From NCBI GenBank assembly GCA_963971405.1, contig OZ020485.1, positions 44,265,469-44,329,468 on the forward strand: a DNA stretch of 64,000 bases, written 5' to 3'. The stretch is from Psococerastis gibbosa (taxonomy: Eukaryota > Arthropoda > Insecta > Psocodea > Psocidae). The notes under the pieces are model-generated. The model made no database searches and was not told where the DNA came from. It was given only the letters and a program-made list of their open reading frames with translations. The translations under genes and the position numbers were made by a program. The number at the start of each line of letters is the position of its first letter. The first letter of the stretch is position 1. Shown piece after piece: positions 1-11,082 of this stretch.

Positions 1-1010
1 TGGAATAAGTACGAGGGCTAGTTAAACGAAATGGGATCGTTATCATTAGCATATTTTATGTCATAATATTGTCTTCTGCTCCACCATTTCGTGCTCCCTA
101 CATCCTATCAAGCCCAATCAGTGACGGAACGTGGAATTATTTCGAGTGTAATGCTTGCAAATATTTAATTAAGTTTAAAAAAAGAAAACTCGCATTATTT
201 TAATGTACGATAGCATATCCTATCTTATTAAAAAGTAAAAATTTGAAAAGAACCAAAAACATTTGAATTCTAACGTGACGAGATTCTTAATTTTCTTAAA
301 CTGCGTTGAGAGCATCATGCTCATATAATCTTATTGCTCACGGCTTCCTATAGATTTCTACGAAGCTCTTAATACATTCTAGAGATTTGTTGAGTGTAAT
401 GCGCCATTGCTCGCCTTACATGTGTGCTCCGCCACTGAGCCCAAGATATCATTTACAAAGCACGTCCGGTGCTTTTAGAGGTTACTATCGTTATAGTTTT
501 CTCTCTCACTCAGTTTCATATTAATCATACGACTATAGGCCTGTTCTTGGCTTGAGTGCGCTTTTAGATGTCACTTCATCTATTAGAAAAGCTTTGAAGC
601 TTGAAGCTTGAAGCTTGATGACCATCCGTGGTTTGCCCGTTATCTGCAATACTTAGCTATTGGTTATGTGTCATTTTCTTATACTATATATAGTACATTG
701 CGCTGCATAACTCATAATGCTTAAATATTCTTCTTCTCGTATTTGGAAATATATACTGTGTGTCACATACAACATCCCTGTAAAAGTATTCAAAGCCACC
801 AATTATTAACCATTCCATGCCGTACAAATTTACACAATAAGACCTATTGTTGTGATGTGTTTAAATTAATTTGCTGTTATTATATCCATTTATTAGATGA
901 TAGTAGAATTAATTTGCATATTTAAGTTTTTCTACTTCTTCTTCTTCTTTGAATGCCTCTTCTCCCCAAAAGGAAGTCAAGTATATAGGCTACATTATCG
1001 AATGTACTTA
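1..1010. other. Intergenic, no gene recognised
   Basis: AT-rich DNA without a convincing exon. A short GAAGCTT-type repeat (AAGCTTG repeated about three times) lies near 588-617. The only open frame (60 codons near 743-925) has no recognisable content or splice context. Confidence 0.5.
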
Positions 1011-1394
1011 GGTGCCCATTCCATTGACCGGCTAGGGCTATTTCCAAAAATGGTGACGTGGTAGCAGACATTCAAGACTTAGGTGGCGTTTCCACCGACC
1101 TCGCATTGCAGAATTGACGAAAATGTTTATTTTCCTCTATGCCATAGTTAAAATTGATCAATGATCATACAGTAAAATCACAAACAAACAAACTAAAATT
1201 AAAAAATGGCGCCATGGGATATGTTAAGTACAAACATTTTAATAGATTTCTATAAAAAGAAAAATTCTAATTTCCGTCAATGTCATTTGCATTCTGCAAT
1301 GCGAGATCGGTGGAAACGCAACCTAAGTCTTGAATGTCTGCTACCACGTCACTGTTTTTGGAAATAGCCCTAACCGGTCAATGGAATGGGCGCC
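1011..1394. mobile_element. MITE-A copy 1 (GGCGCC-ended palindromic MITE)
   Basis: The left end GGTGCCCATTCCATTGACCGG is mirrored by CCGGTCAATGGAATGGGCGCC at the right end. About 100 bp of each end are inverted repeats. They contain the motif GACGTGGTAGCAGACAT and an inner inverted repeat that starts TTAGGTGGCGTTTCCACC. Full relatives lie at 6590, 33819, 54849 and 61752. Confidence 0.85.
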
Positions 1395-1448
1395 TATGTC
1401 ATGATGACTGTACTAGGGTATTGTAATACAGTGGTTTCCCGTTGCCTT

Positions 1449-2025
1449 CTGCATCCTTAGGCGGCTATACCACCGACGTGGATTTTGAATGTGAATTTGT
1501 CATGACGTGGTAGCAGACATCATTAATAAGTCTCTGCCATATTTTAAGGATTATTACAGTATGTAGATACTTAACTTATCTATTAAAAATTAAGTTATAA
1601 TATGGTAGAGACTTATTTATGATGTCTGCTACCACGTCATGACACATTCACATTCAAAATCCACGTCGGTGGAATGTGGTTCATTTGTGACGTCAATTTG
1701 TAGATGGCAGCACCAGTTGCAATGATATCAAAGCGTTGATTTTTCCATAAGCCTCAATACTATTTTAAAATGATTTTTAATTACGTATTATTTTAAAGTG
1801 ATATTTTTCTATAAATCATGGAGAATATATATATTAAATTATATGCAGCGAAATAAGGTCCAGGCATAGTAAAAATATTATAAAAAATATTAAAAGAATT
1901 AATTCGATACTAAGAGCTTAGTTTTCACATGCAAACGGCGGCCATTTTGAATAATATGTATATCGGTTTGTCGTCAGCGAACCTAGTGACCAAAACTGTC
2001 CCTACAGAACCTCATAGCCGCCTTA
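1449..2025. mobile_element. MITE-D interrupted by MITE-C copy 1
   Basis: MITE-D starts AGGCGGCTATACCACCGACG near 1449. Its mirror end reads CGTCGGTGGA up to 1674 and resumes as ATAGCCGCCTTA at about 2012. Between them (about 1675-2013) sits MITE-C, whose ends read GTGGTTC and GAACCTC and which is flanked by AT on both sides. Removing it restores a continuous MITE-D terminus. The arms of MITE-D include GACGTGGTAGCAGACAT. Confidence 0.75.
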
Positions 2026-2620
2026 TCCCATTGACTCTTTATTGAGTTCCTCCGCCTTCGGGGCCCAACCCCAGGACAAAAGAGTGCCCTAGCAGTGGTT
2101 GCTTTGTTCAGTGGCGGCCACTATTATTCATCCTCAGGCCACTGTGGATTTTCATTTGTGACTGTGTCATGACGTGGTAGCAGACATCATTAATAAGTCT
2201 CTGCCATATTTTAAGGAGACTATTATGTAGATACCTACTTGACTTATCTAATATAAATTAAGTTATAATATGGTAGCAGTCAAATGTCAAACGTCAAATG
2301 TGACTCTGCTGCCACGTCGGCACGACGATTAGTGCAGCAAATGGTCGGTAGAAATGGTAGAATAGCCGCCTTTTCTAATAAACAAGCCTGCACCACCAGA
2401 CCACAGAATGCTATAATATATGCACCAGACTTACCAATCTCCGATTTTGCCACTGCTTGGTCCGGGACTGCTTTTTCATAATATTGGCATCTAGCCACCA
2501 TCTCTGGTGGCCTATTTTCGCATTTTCCTACCATCGAAGCCACTAAGCTGAAGACGAGCTTCTCTCACTGTAAGCTTTTGAGATAATCTCCCCCTATAGT
2601 TAGTGGCTGAATAAGTTCTG
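2026..2620. repeat. Degraded MITE-D-like and unclassified repeats
   Basis: A second partial MITE-D arm (TGACGTGGTAGCAGACATCATTAATAAG) lies near 2170-2280, with its mirror arm degraded. Overlapping open frames on both strands at 2280-2543 look like repeat sequence, not a gene. Confidence 0.5.
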
Positions 2621-3007
2621 TTCGTCGGAAAGGGCCTGAGAGCATGCAGGAATAAATTGAAATTTATTAATTTGTTCTGATTTCTATCCATAGCAATTGT
2701 TTTAGTAGGTACCTAACTGGCGATTAAACCAGCTTTGAAACCAAATGCAAAAAGCTATATTAATTTCCCGCTTAAACAGTACTTACCGGCATATTTTTAA
2801 AATAAATAACTTGTGTGTGGACTGAGTCACTGAGATGCTTCACCAAGGCCTGCTGAATCTTGACAAGTATCGATTAACGATCCATCGGTAAGTGAAAATT
2901 TGATTTCGTTGACACCTGCCGCTCCAGCTAATTGGCGGCCGATGACGGAGGCGTATAATTGCTAGTGGCGCCTCGTGTTTACTCTAATTTGACGTTGCAC
3001 CTCTAAA

Positions 3008-6000
3008 ATGGTCACTTTTTACAAGTACTGGAACATCAACCCCAAGAGGGAGTGGGTTCGCGAATTTTTGGCCGAATTTTTAGGTACCCTTGTCCTTGTG
3101 GTAAGTCTGAAGACCAAGCAATGAAATGAATATTCTTAGTTTTGTTTATATAATCCTGTAACGGGTATAATGCAATTAGTTAGTCTACATTAATGGTGCG
3201 GAGAGTTAATCGTTATCACAGATCAGTAAAAATAATAGATCTATTATTGTGGGTTGTACTATTGTTGCATTGTTGATGCGTATGTGTAAAATTTTTCTTT
3301 GTAAATTTCAGTTTATGGGGACAAGTTCGGTGGCAGAAAGCGTGCTAACGGATGGAAAGGCTGGCAACTCCGTGACAATATACCTGGGCTGGGGACTCGG
3401 TCTTTACTTAGGAGTATTAATCGCTGCAGGTGTTTCTGGTAAGTTTTCATTAATTTCCATTTTAATTTAAACGGAATTACTTAATTTTCTGTAGGCGCAT
3501 GAGACCGAGGAATATTTAATGGGGTTCAGCTACACATTCCGAGACACTGTATATTGTAATTTTTATTGTGTTGTGTCATATTTCTTAGACCTACGCGTGT
3601 GTATGTGTGGATGTATGCCAATAAAACTACAAACACTTTCAAACAAAAGTAATTTATTGACCAGAAAATCAAAATGCGGTGTGCGAGTAAATCTGAATAT
3701 TTCAATTGTTTTTTTTTATATATAACGTGGCATCAGCCTTGAAGTGCCTTTAGTCTCTGTTGCTATGGCAGCAGACGCCACATATGTATAGTATTGGTTG
3801 ATAATAGTGTGCTGATGAGCACTATCATACTTAACTGCATGCCCAAAGATCAACATTATTTTGTTAATAAACAAAAAACAAGAACTTTTAGTTTTAGAGA
3901 AACTTGTTATATAACTGTAACCCGAATTAGTAAAACCCAAATAATCGTTAAAAAATTAACTTTGCCTAAGAAACCCACTTGTGTTAGTATAAAACCCTGA
4001 GAGCTTTCGGCACGAACTGCCATCTACAGAGGGAAACCCACTAGCAGTTACACCTTATCTGCGATTTGAGACTTGCTCAACTCGAGGAGAAGATGCAAAT
4101 GTGACTAGGGAGAGGAAACCTTTTTTTTATTTTGTTAACCCTAGATGCCAAAGTTGGTAGAATTTTTGTTCGCAATTGTCGCTCATAGCCTATGATAAAT
4201 TGTCAGCAACTTGTTAAACTTCTTATTGAGCTTCTCATTTGTTATATACGTCATACGGTACTTTATGCGCACATCAAAACATAATATACCCTTTCTAAGA
4301 TGAACGTTACAATTCACTGATTTGTTTCCTTTCAGGCGCCCATTTAAATCCTGCTGTAACCGTCGCTGGGGCATTTGCAAAGAAGGTCGACTGGGTTAAG
4401 GTGCCCCACTATCTGCTCGGACAGTACCTGGGTGCTTTTCTGGCTGCTTGCTGCACTTATTTTCTCTACATGGACACTTTCACTGCGTACCATAACCTCC
4501 ATGGTACCAACTTAACCACTGCTGGTGTCTTTGCTACCTACCCTTCAAAAGAATTGAGTATAGCTGGCGGCTTTATTGATCAGGTATTAAATTTAGTATT
4601 GAATGGCAATTATAATAATGTATCTAGTGATAGTCTCATTGAATCTGTGAAAGAGCTACCGATTTAGATAATCCTAGTAGTAGTATTTTGTAGTCGGGAC
4701 CCAGGACATGATTTGGGCCCATAGGTCCCCCAGTCGCACTAATCTAGCCCCACTGCTTCTGCGAATCTCGCCATGGCCACGGGTTGGACTACTGGAGCCC
4801 AGCCGTCAGTAGCAATAGTGCACCCCAGATGTTCGAGTCTTGGGCTACAGATTACATGGCACTCGGCGAGATTGTGCCCACTTTTGGCCTCCATCGCAGC
4901 ACAGTGTCGGCACATATTAATGTCACTTTCACACCAATCCGGGCGCGGTGAGCAGGGATATCACCCGACGCACGCGCGTTCTATCCAGTGCTAGTAGACT
5001 CTTAGCCCTTTTGGTTTCTGGATGCTTAATGAGGCGCTTCGTAAGATGGCATGCGGTTTCCTCCAACCATTGGGTATGGAATTTCCTCCGATCCTCCCAA
5101 TATACTCTGAGATGAGCGCCCGAGTAGTTGCCCACTTGACAATCCTAACTCCGCCACGTTGTCCAAGTTTAATGGAGTCATTATAGTTTATAGCAGCAAG
5201 TAGTTCTTACTTGGTTAATAGGTATATCCTGCCACTATCCTAAAGTTACTTATTATTAATCTATCATAAATTACAAAGTAACTTTATTTCAGATTATTGG
5301 AACAGCTGTGCTTGTACTGGGAATCTACGCAATTCTAGACAAGAAAAATGCTAATGTCCCCCTCCAACTGGTGCCTTTATATGTATCTTTTGTTTTAATT
5401 GCGATTGGCTGCTCCATTGGAGTTAATGAAGGCTTCGCTGTCAATCCTGCCAGGGACTTCTCTCCCAGACTCTTCACGTTCGCCACATTCTGGGGATCAC
5501 AAGTTTTTGCGTAAGTAGACTAGACTGATTTGTGCTATTGACTAATAGCCATTTTTGCTTCACAATTTATGCGTAGTATGAAAAAAGCATTCCTGTGGTC
5601 AAAATTTTCAACGGATTCACACGTTTTGAGGTTCCTAGAACCTGGTTTTTACGAAATATCTGTCTGTCTGCCTGTTCATCGATAAATCCACCACTCGGTG
5701 GATTTGGATGAAATTTGACATGTAGGTTTCCAAAAATCATGCCTAGGGACCATCTTTTTCATTGCGCTTGGGGAAAACATGGGATGTTAATTGCTGTAAT
5801 ACCAGCCTTAAATAAATACGCGTTTGGACTGCTAGGATCCTCGGAACGCACACAACTTTTGTAAATATTTTGAAAGTTCAACAGCTATAGTGCGTAGCGT
5901 ATGTGTGATTTTAGGAACGGTATGTATGCATGTGAAATGCCTGAAAGCGTGCTATTTCGCACCTCCATTTTCCAATACCCCCCCCCCCCCCCCCTTACCG

Positions 6001-7251
6001 AGAGGGCCTCAGTTCTTAACTTAAATTGACTATACATCAACTATTTGGGCGAGAGAGTAAATTATTCTTTTGCCCGGGACCTTGTTTGGACCCCCGCTAT
6101 ATTAGAAATCCTGGAGTGGGGTGTCTTTGTATTTACGTGTAAATTACAATCAGTTTCCCCTGTGAGTCTAAAAATGTTCAATCTTGACCCCCAGGGTACA
6201 GCCTGGCGCCTTATGACTGACGGAGCTTACTGGTATTAGTATTAAAACAACCAACATATTAGGTCAGATACACCCGAACGATTCGAACGCCAATCATTCA
6301 CTGAGAAATTAGTGTTGGGAGCAAATGGGTTGGTGCAAAACCGCAGAGTCTACTCCAGCAGGGTTCTGCCGCTGGCTTGTCACTGACCTCACGCAGTTGC
6401 ACGGTTTACCTCTCGACACACCAGTGACCTAGAAATCTGCTGAAGTCCGTTCAGAAATAGACTGTTTTTTTGCACCAGCCAATCACCAACTCATTTGCTC
6501 TAATGAAAATTTCCCAGCGCGCCTGCTGCGTTGCGATCGTCCGTGTGTACCGGGGTTTGAAGCTCATTATTGTGGTACCAATTACTTATGTGCCCATTCC
6601 ATTGACCGGCTAGGGCTATTTCCAAAAACGGTGACGTGGTAGCAGACATTCAAGACTTAGGTGGCGTTTCCACCGGCCTCGCATTGCAGAATTGACGGAA
6701 ATGTTTATTTTCCTCTATGCCATAGTTAAAATTGATCAATGATCATACAGTAAAATCACAAACAAACAAACTAAAATTAAAAAATGGCGTCATGGGATAT
6801 GTTAAGTACAAACATTTTAATAGATTTCTATAAAAAGAAAAATTCAAATTTCCGTCAATGTCATTTGCATTCTGCAATGCGAGGTCGGTGGAAACGCCAC
6901 CTAAGTCTTGAATGTCTGCTACCACGTCACCGTTTTTGTAAATAGCCCTAGCCGGTCGATGGAATGGGCGCCTTATTGGATCTTTTTATTTTTAGGAACA
7001 GCACTTATTGGTATATTCCAATTGTGGGCCCCCACATAGGCGGTGTGATAGGTGCAATGCTATACGTCGGGTGTATTGAGAAAGTTAGATCAAATTCTGT
7101 TGAAGAAACGAAGGGCGATGAGTTCAACATCGAAATTGTCGAGAAGAAAATCTACCCTACCTCCGCACTACCCCCTACGAAGCTAAAGCGTGAGAAGAGT
7201 AGATCGAATTTGAGTCAAGATGAGGGCATCTACACAACTTATCGACTATAG
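3008..7251 (+). CDS. Glp: Aquaglyceroporin (MIP family channel), complete, 5 exons
   Basis: Membrane channel for water, glycerol and other small neutral solutes. Exons: 3008-3100, 3312-3438, 4336-4583, 5293-5510, 6996-7251. All introns are GT-AG, the joined length is 942 nt, and the product is 313 aa. The N terminus (REWVREFLAEFLGTLVLV) and SGAHLNPAVT are aquaglyceroporin-like. The first NPA box is at residues 78-80 and the second, NPARD, at 207-211. The Asp after NPAR and PxVGPHIGG in the last helix also fit the glycerol-conducting subgroup. Six membrane segments are evident. A polar, Lys/Ser-rich tail of about 60 aa should be cytoplasmic. An odd residue is Glu in VNEGFAVNPARD, where Ser or Thr is more usual. 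The start is the first ATG of the frame, after AAA. Intron 4 holds two repeats, one of which ends 23 bp before exon 5. Confidence 0.93.
4682..5150 (-). mobile_element. Non-LTR retrotransposon relic (C-terminal ORF2)
   Basis: Lies in intron 3 of the aquaglyceroporin. Read on the minus strand through frameshifts, it gives RVRRVISLLT and then a CRHCAAMEAKSGHNLAECH zinc-knuckle-like stretch followed by RLEHLG. This is the usual end of Jockey/R1/I-type ORF2 proteins. Stops and frameshifts make it non-functional. Confidence 0.6.
5575..5765. repeat. Dispersed repeat with TGTCTGTC motif, copy 1
   Basis: Resembles blocks at 29280-29500 and 40150-40390: ACGGATTCACACGTTTTGAGG, then TTTTTACGAAAT, TGTCTGTCTG and GATGAAATTTGACAT. 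Transposon class unknown. Lies in intron 4 of the aquaglyceroporin. Confidence 0.6.
6590..6972. mobile_element. MITE-A copy 2, next to aquaglyceroporin exon 5
   Basis: Full palindromic copy from GTGCCCATTCCATTGACCGG to CCGGTCGATGGAATGGGCGCC. Its right end lies 23 bp before the first base of exon 5 (6996), so only TTATTGGATCTTTTTATTTTTAG-like sequence separates it from the coding exon. Confidence 0.9.
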
Positions 7252-7312
7252 CCTTGTTACCTGAAGGTATTTAAATTGTTAGAATTAATAATTACATTTA
7301 AACCTAAGTTAC

Positions 7313-7318
7313 AATAAA
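7313..7318 (+). promoter_or_regulatory. Putative poly(A) signal of the aquaglyceroporin gene
   Basis: AATAAA 62 bp after the TAG stop, in AT-rich sequence. Position and sequence fit a cleavage signal. The site itself cannot be fixed from DNA alone. Confidence 0.55.
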
Positions 7319-7714
7319 TACTTCGATGTTATTTAAAATGTATATTTTCATTTTTAAAAAAAAATATAATATTTAAAAAGTGTGATTAAATTAATATTTG
7401 TGAAGCATGTACATGCAAAAAGGCGATTTGTCACTTTCAACTGTAAATATGCAGGAGAGAAAAACTTTCACAGTCTAAGTGCTTCTAGTTAATGGGATGT
7501 AATATTTTAATTAATACTCTTTGATTAGACTTTTTATTAAATTTTTTGTAGCAGTCAATGCGACGATTCCAGTGAAACCACTAACTTAACAATTATTTTT
7601 CTGGGACAAATCACCATTTGTATACATGCTCCTCATATGGGCTATAGGTAGGCTATCTACTTTATTGGATATCTATCAACTTTTTGAAATAACTTAATTT
7701 AAGCCCACGCCATT

Positions 7715-7806
7715 TGGCATGTATGGGTTAATTGTAAAAGTGGGCTGAAAGCCCCAAAATTCACCCATATGGGAAATAAAGACAATTTTCTTTCTTTCTT
7801 TCTTTG
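7715..7806 (+). repeat. Retroposon 3' end with (CTTT)n tail
   Basis: GGGTTAATTG, GTGGGCTGAAAGCCCCAAAAT, CCATATGGGAAATAAAGACAATTTT, then (CTTT)n. A close relative lies at about 36338-36415. The shared 3' end plus a simple-repeat tail suggests a LINE or SINE terminus. Confidence 0.6.
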
Positions 7807-8347
7807 TAGTATCTTTAATGTTTCGGTGAAATGAAAATTGGCATGATTTTGGGTTTCATTAATTTGCATGGAGAATGGACAGGGAATATTATAAGTTATA
7901 GCTTCAAATTTTACTTGAAACCCATGAACAATTAATTAAAGTATGGGTTAATTTGGAAGTTGTGTGGGACAGCCAGTAAAGGGCAGTGACTGTAAACGAA
8001 GCCTAGGCGATGAGGTAGTTATAATAACCTATTTATTAGGGCGACACCCATCATAATATATTGAAACCTCACGATAATAGGGAATACTGCGCGGCACTTC
8101 TATGAATTGGTATACAGTATTCCTTACCGATACTTTTTAAGCTGTGGTGGGACCGAGACTTAATCTTGCTTCTTACCTTAACTTTTAAATAAAGTTATAC
8201 TGTGTTCAGATGAGCCGCCGCCACGACCACAAGCTCTAAATGTTTACTACAGAACAATTTAAGGATTATACTGCTATAGTTACACTGTTGTTTAGTAGCA
8301 GTGGTCAACAGTATTCCCAACTCAATTTCCGCAACGACTCCTCCATT

Positions 8348-9851
8348 TTATTCCTCAACCACCTCATCGTAAGTCTCAATGGTGACCCTTTTTTCAACAG
8401 TTTTGGAAGTCTCTCCTTTTAATATAGACTTAGTTGGCTGTGTAGTAGTATTATTTAAGTCAATACTGCTGCTGCTAGTGTTGTTTTCGGCATCTTCAAC
8501 AACTTCATCATACACCTCAATCTGTTCATCTTCTTGCAGATTGGCAGGTGACTCCATTTCTAACTCATCTTCATCGGGTTTGTGATGAGAAATTCCATCT
8601 TGCCCCATTTTAAAGCAGTCAAAGTGAAGAATCAGAATAGGCGCTCGTTCTATTCGAGTTTCAAAGTCCAGGCACGTGAAAATATTGTAGCCAGTAGTGT
8701 GTACATTCGAGAATCGCAGGCAAAAGTCCATGGAGGGTGCGTAGGGAACGGGGACGGGCATACATACCGGCGGCGGGTTTTTGCCAGAAATGCTATTACT
8801 GTAGAGACTTTTATCGTCCATTAGCATGTTCATGTTTATGGCAAATTCTTTAGGGTCGTATGTAAAGTTAAGGCAAGCTCTTCTGTCAAAGTTAAACGTG
8901 GAGATGTTCATACCGGCGCAGCAACCACATGTAAGCTCTTGGCAAGTGCAGGGAATGGGCCCAAAACCGATTCGAAGTCGACGCAATCCCGATTTGTGTT
9001 TGTATCTGTATATTTTGAGCCGTGGATTGCTGGTGTCAATTGGATCTATTGTTTGGTTTGTTCGCAAGTCATAGTAAATCTTCCAATTAGGATCCACTGG
9101 AATGAAAGCAATAGAGTAATAAATTAATTACGGTACGTCATTATATTGTAGCGTTATATGGTATATACCATAATACTGACATTAAACTAATTTAGGTTGC
9201 AGAGGCAACCTCCTCGTTATAACTGAAATTAGACTCTAATTTTTCTCTAGATCCTCTAATTATTAGAGGAAAAATCATACCTCGTCTTAGACGATGCCTA
9301 TAGGCATAGGCATAGATCATGGGTTCGAATCCCGCCAAGTACAGATTTTTCTAGATCCTCCAATATCAGTAACTTCATAAATTTCATAATAAATATTGCA
9401 ATAACCACAGGACTCTTTGCACCACGGACGGATGTAGGGGGGGGGGGGCAAGGGGGTAGCTGCCCCCCAAAATTTGGTAAACCTTTGTAAATTAATTTAT
9501 TACGCCCTGATTTCATAATCGATCCTACATATATTTTTCCAATTTTGACCTACAACTACCCCCCCCCCCCCCCAATGGGCTGGATCCGTCCCTGGGCTAC
9601 TTTGTCTGCTGCTTGTGCATTCATGACGGAAATGTGGATGCTACATTTGCCCTCAGGTTATAAATAAAAAAATAGTCTCACCTCGGCCATCTTTGACGCT
9701 GTGCCTATGTCGTATTCGGAGTTATTTCTAATTATACTAAGTATTATGCCAGGCAGGCTGTATAAAAATGGATCTTACCTATGAGCCCGGAAATAAAATA
9801 TGCAGAAACTGCTATAAGAACGCATATAACCAAGTTGTGACTATTCCTCAT
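8348..9851 (-). CDS. Secreted DUF4773 protein 1, complete, 2 exons
   Basis: Exons (minus strand): 9851-9779 and 9096-8348. The joint is phase 1, forming Val25; coding length is 822 nt, 273 aa. Residues 1-24 form a signal peptide (MRNSHNLVICVLIAVSAYF). The DUF4773 domain spans about 74-191, with ten cysteines beginning CTCQELTCGCC and ending FDCFKMGQDG, plus SGKNPPPVCMPVP in the middle. The acidic, Ser/Thr-rich tail repeats YDEVVE, once inside the tail and once at the very C terminus. The exon-2 frame would begin with GTG, but a clear acceptor (TTTCATTCCAG) precedes it and exon 1 has a good donor (G/GTAAG). DUF4773 has no established function; the protein is presumably extracellular or in the secretory pathway. 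It is the first of three same-strand paralogues. Confidence 0.9.
9283..9345. mobile_element. tRNA-like SINE fragment
   Basis: Contains a box-B-like GGGTTCGAATCCCGCC after an imperfect upstream half. The opposite strand reads GGIRTHD, typical of a SINE box B. There is no full cloverleaf, so I do not call a tRNA gene. Confidence 0.4.
9433..9594. mobile_element. hAT-like short element with G/C tracts
   Basis: Left end CACGGACGGATG and right end GGATCCGTCCCTG are near inverted repeats around G and C homopolymers. No clean 8-bp duplication is visible. The same end type occurs at 42939 and 57111. Confidence 0.5.
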
Positions 9852-10039
9852 GGCGGACAAACATAAAATAAAATTTAAATCGGGAATGGTTAGTACGGCT
9901 TAACGTGCCAGTCTTGCCCGCATATGGGGGCACCCGCTGTGCATACCTGAACTATTAAATACAAGACGTATCTGGACAGGTTCACGGGCATTCACCCGTA
10001 CCGTACGTGCATTATGACTAGCCGGCTTGTTTTTAAATA

Positions 10040-10640
10040 ATAACACTTGAAATCGTGTTTATACGATATTCATTGGAAACTTCTGGGGAAAAAAATCCCT
10101 TTCGGGTCTGGACGTTCTGGCCGATCAGGTGTAGGGAGATTCCATGCTTCTCCTCTATGCTACCTACTATATGTACATACATATGTACATTAAAAATAAA
10201 AAAAAATACTTCATTCTTTTCCCGACCACAACATAACACACAAAACACTCTTGTGTTCCAAATTTCGGACCACAATGACGACTATGAACTTAATTATCAC
10301 ATTATTTTCACTTTGAATGGATGCCATCTTGAAATCGTTGATTTGTCGTAAAAAGTGTCAAACACCATTATCGTAGACAATAATGCGGGCTTTCGGTCAG
10401 ATTTTAATTAATTCCTCTGCGTCCAATATTAACTGAGATATGAATTTTATAAGGTTTCAATCGGCCACCATCTTGGAACAAAATGGCGGATCACGCTGGT
10501 TAACGAACTCGATCAAGACATTTGTATGATCAATTTTTGTGCCAAGTTTCATCAAAATCGGATGATATCTACGCAAGTTAGAGTGTTTCCTAAAATCGAT
10601 ATACATGCATACATACGGTACATAGTACATACAGTATATA
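10040..10640. repeat. Dispersed repeat, second copy cut by window end
   Basis: AATACTTCATTCTTTTCCC, CACAAAACACTC and CACAATGACGACTATGAACT at 10205-10290 recur at 63906-64000 with few changes. The rest of the block reads like transposon non-coding DNA. Class unknown. Confidence 0.6.
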
Positions 10641-10917
10641 TGTATATATATAACATTTTGAACGGAAGGTGGTTTTAGGCTCAGTGGGTCATGAAATGAA
10701 AAGTTGTGAGGAAAGTTTCCGGAAGTCGAACATTGGTCACCGTCTCAATAGGTAGATGAATCCCCCTATAAGTACCTAACCTAGGCTACCTTATAGGCTA
10801 GATACAAACAAATAGTAGCCGTAGCATTTTTTTTAAAGTTTCCGAATTTCCGTCTTACTTATAGATATTTGTTTTTAGTCTTTTAAGCCTCCAACAGAAA
10901 TAGGCTACCTGCAGCCT

Positions 10918-11082
10918 GATCGAGGCGATTATAATACCGGGGTTAAATAAATACCCTAGGATTATAACTGTTAACAAACAAATTTTGAATAGCACTTTCC
11001 ATTACAAAATTATCTTGTTTACATTTTTACTACCAGGGGATTAAATAAATACCGGTATTATAATCGCCTCGATCAGGCTGCT
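10918..11082. mobile_element. Palindromic MITE-E copy 1
   Basis: Starts GATCGAGGCGATTATAATACC and ends with its reverse complement GGTATTATAATCGCCTCGATC. The core TAGCACTTTCCATT also occurs at about 36575 and 56150, and in inverted form at 22870-22910. Confidence 0.75.

Noticed and set aside
8379-9127. Open frames on the plus strand opposite DUF4773 gene 1
   Set aside because: They mirror a well-supported minus-strand exon and have no signal or domain of their own.
9283-9345. tRNA gene
   Set aside because: A box-B-like block exists, but no complete cloverleaf can be drawn; a SINE fragment is more likely.
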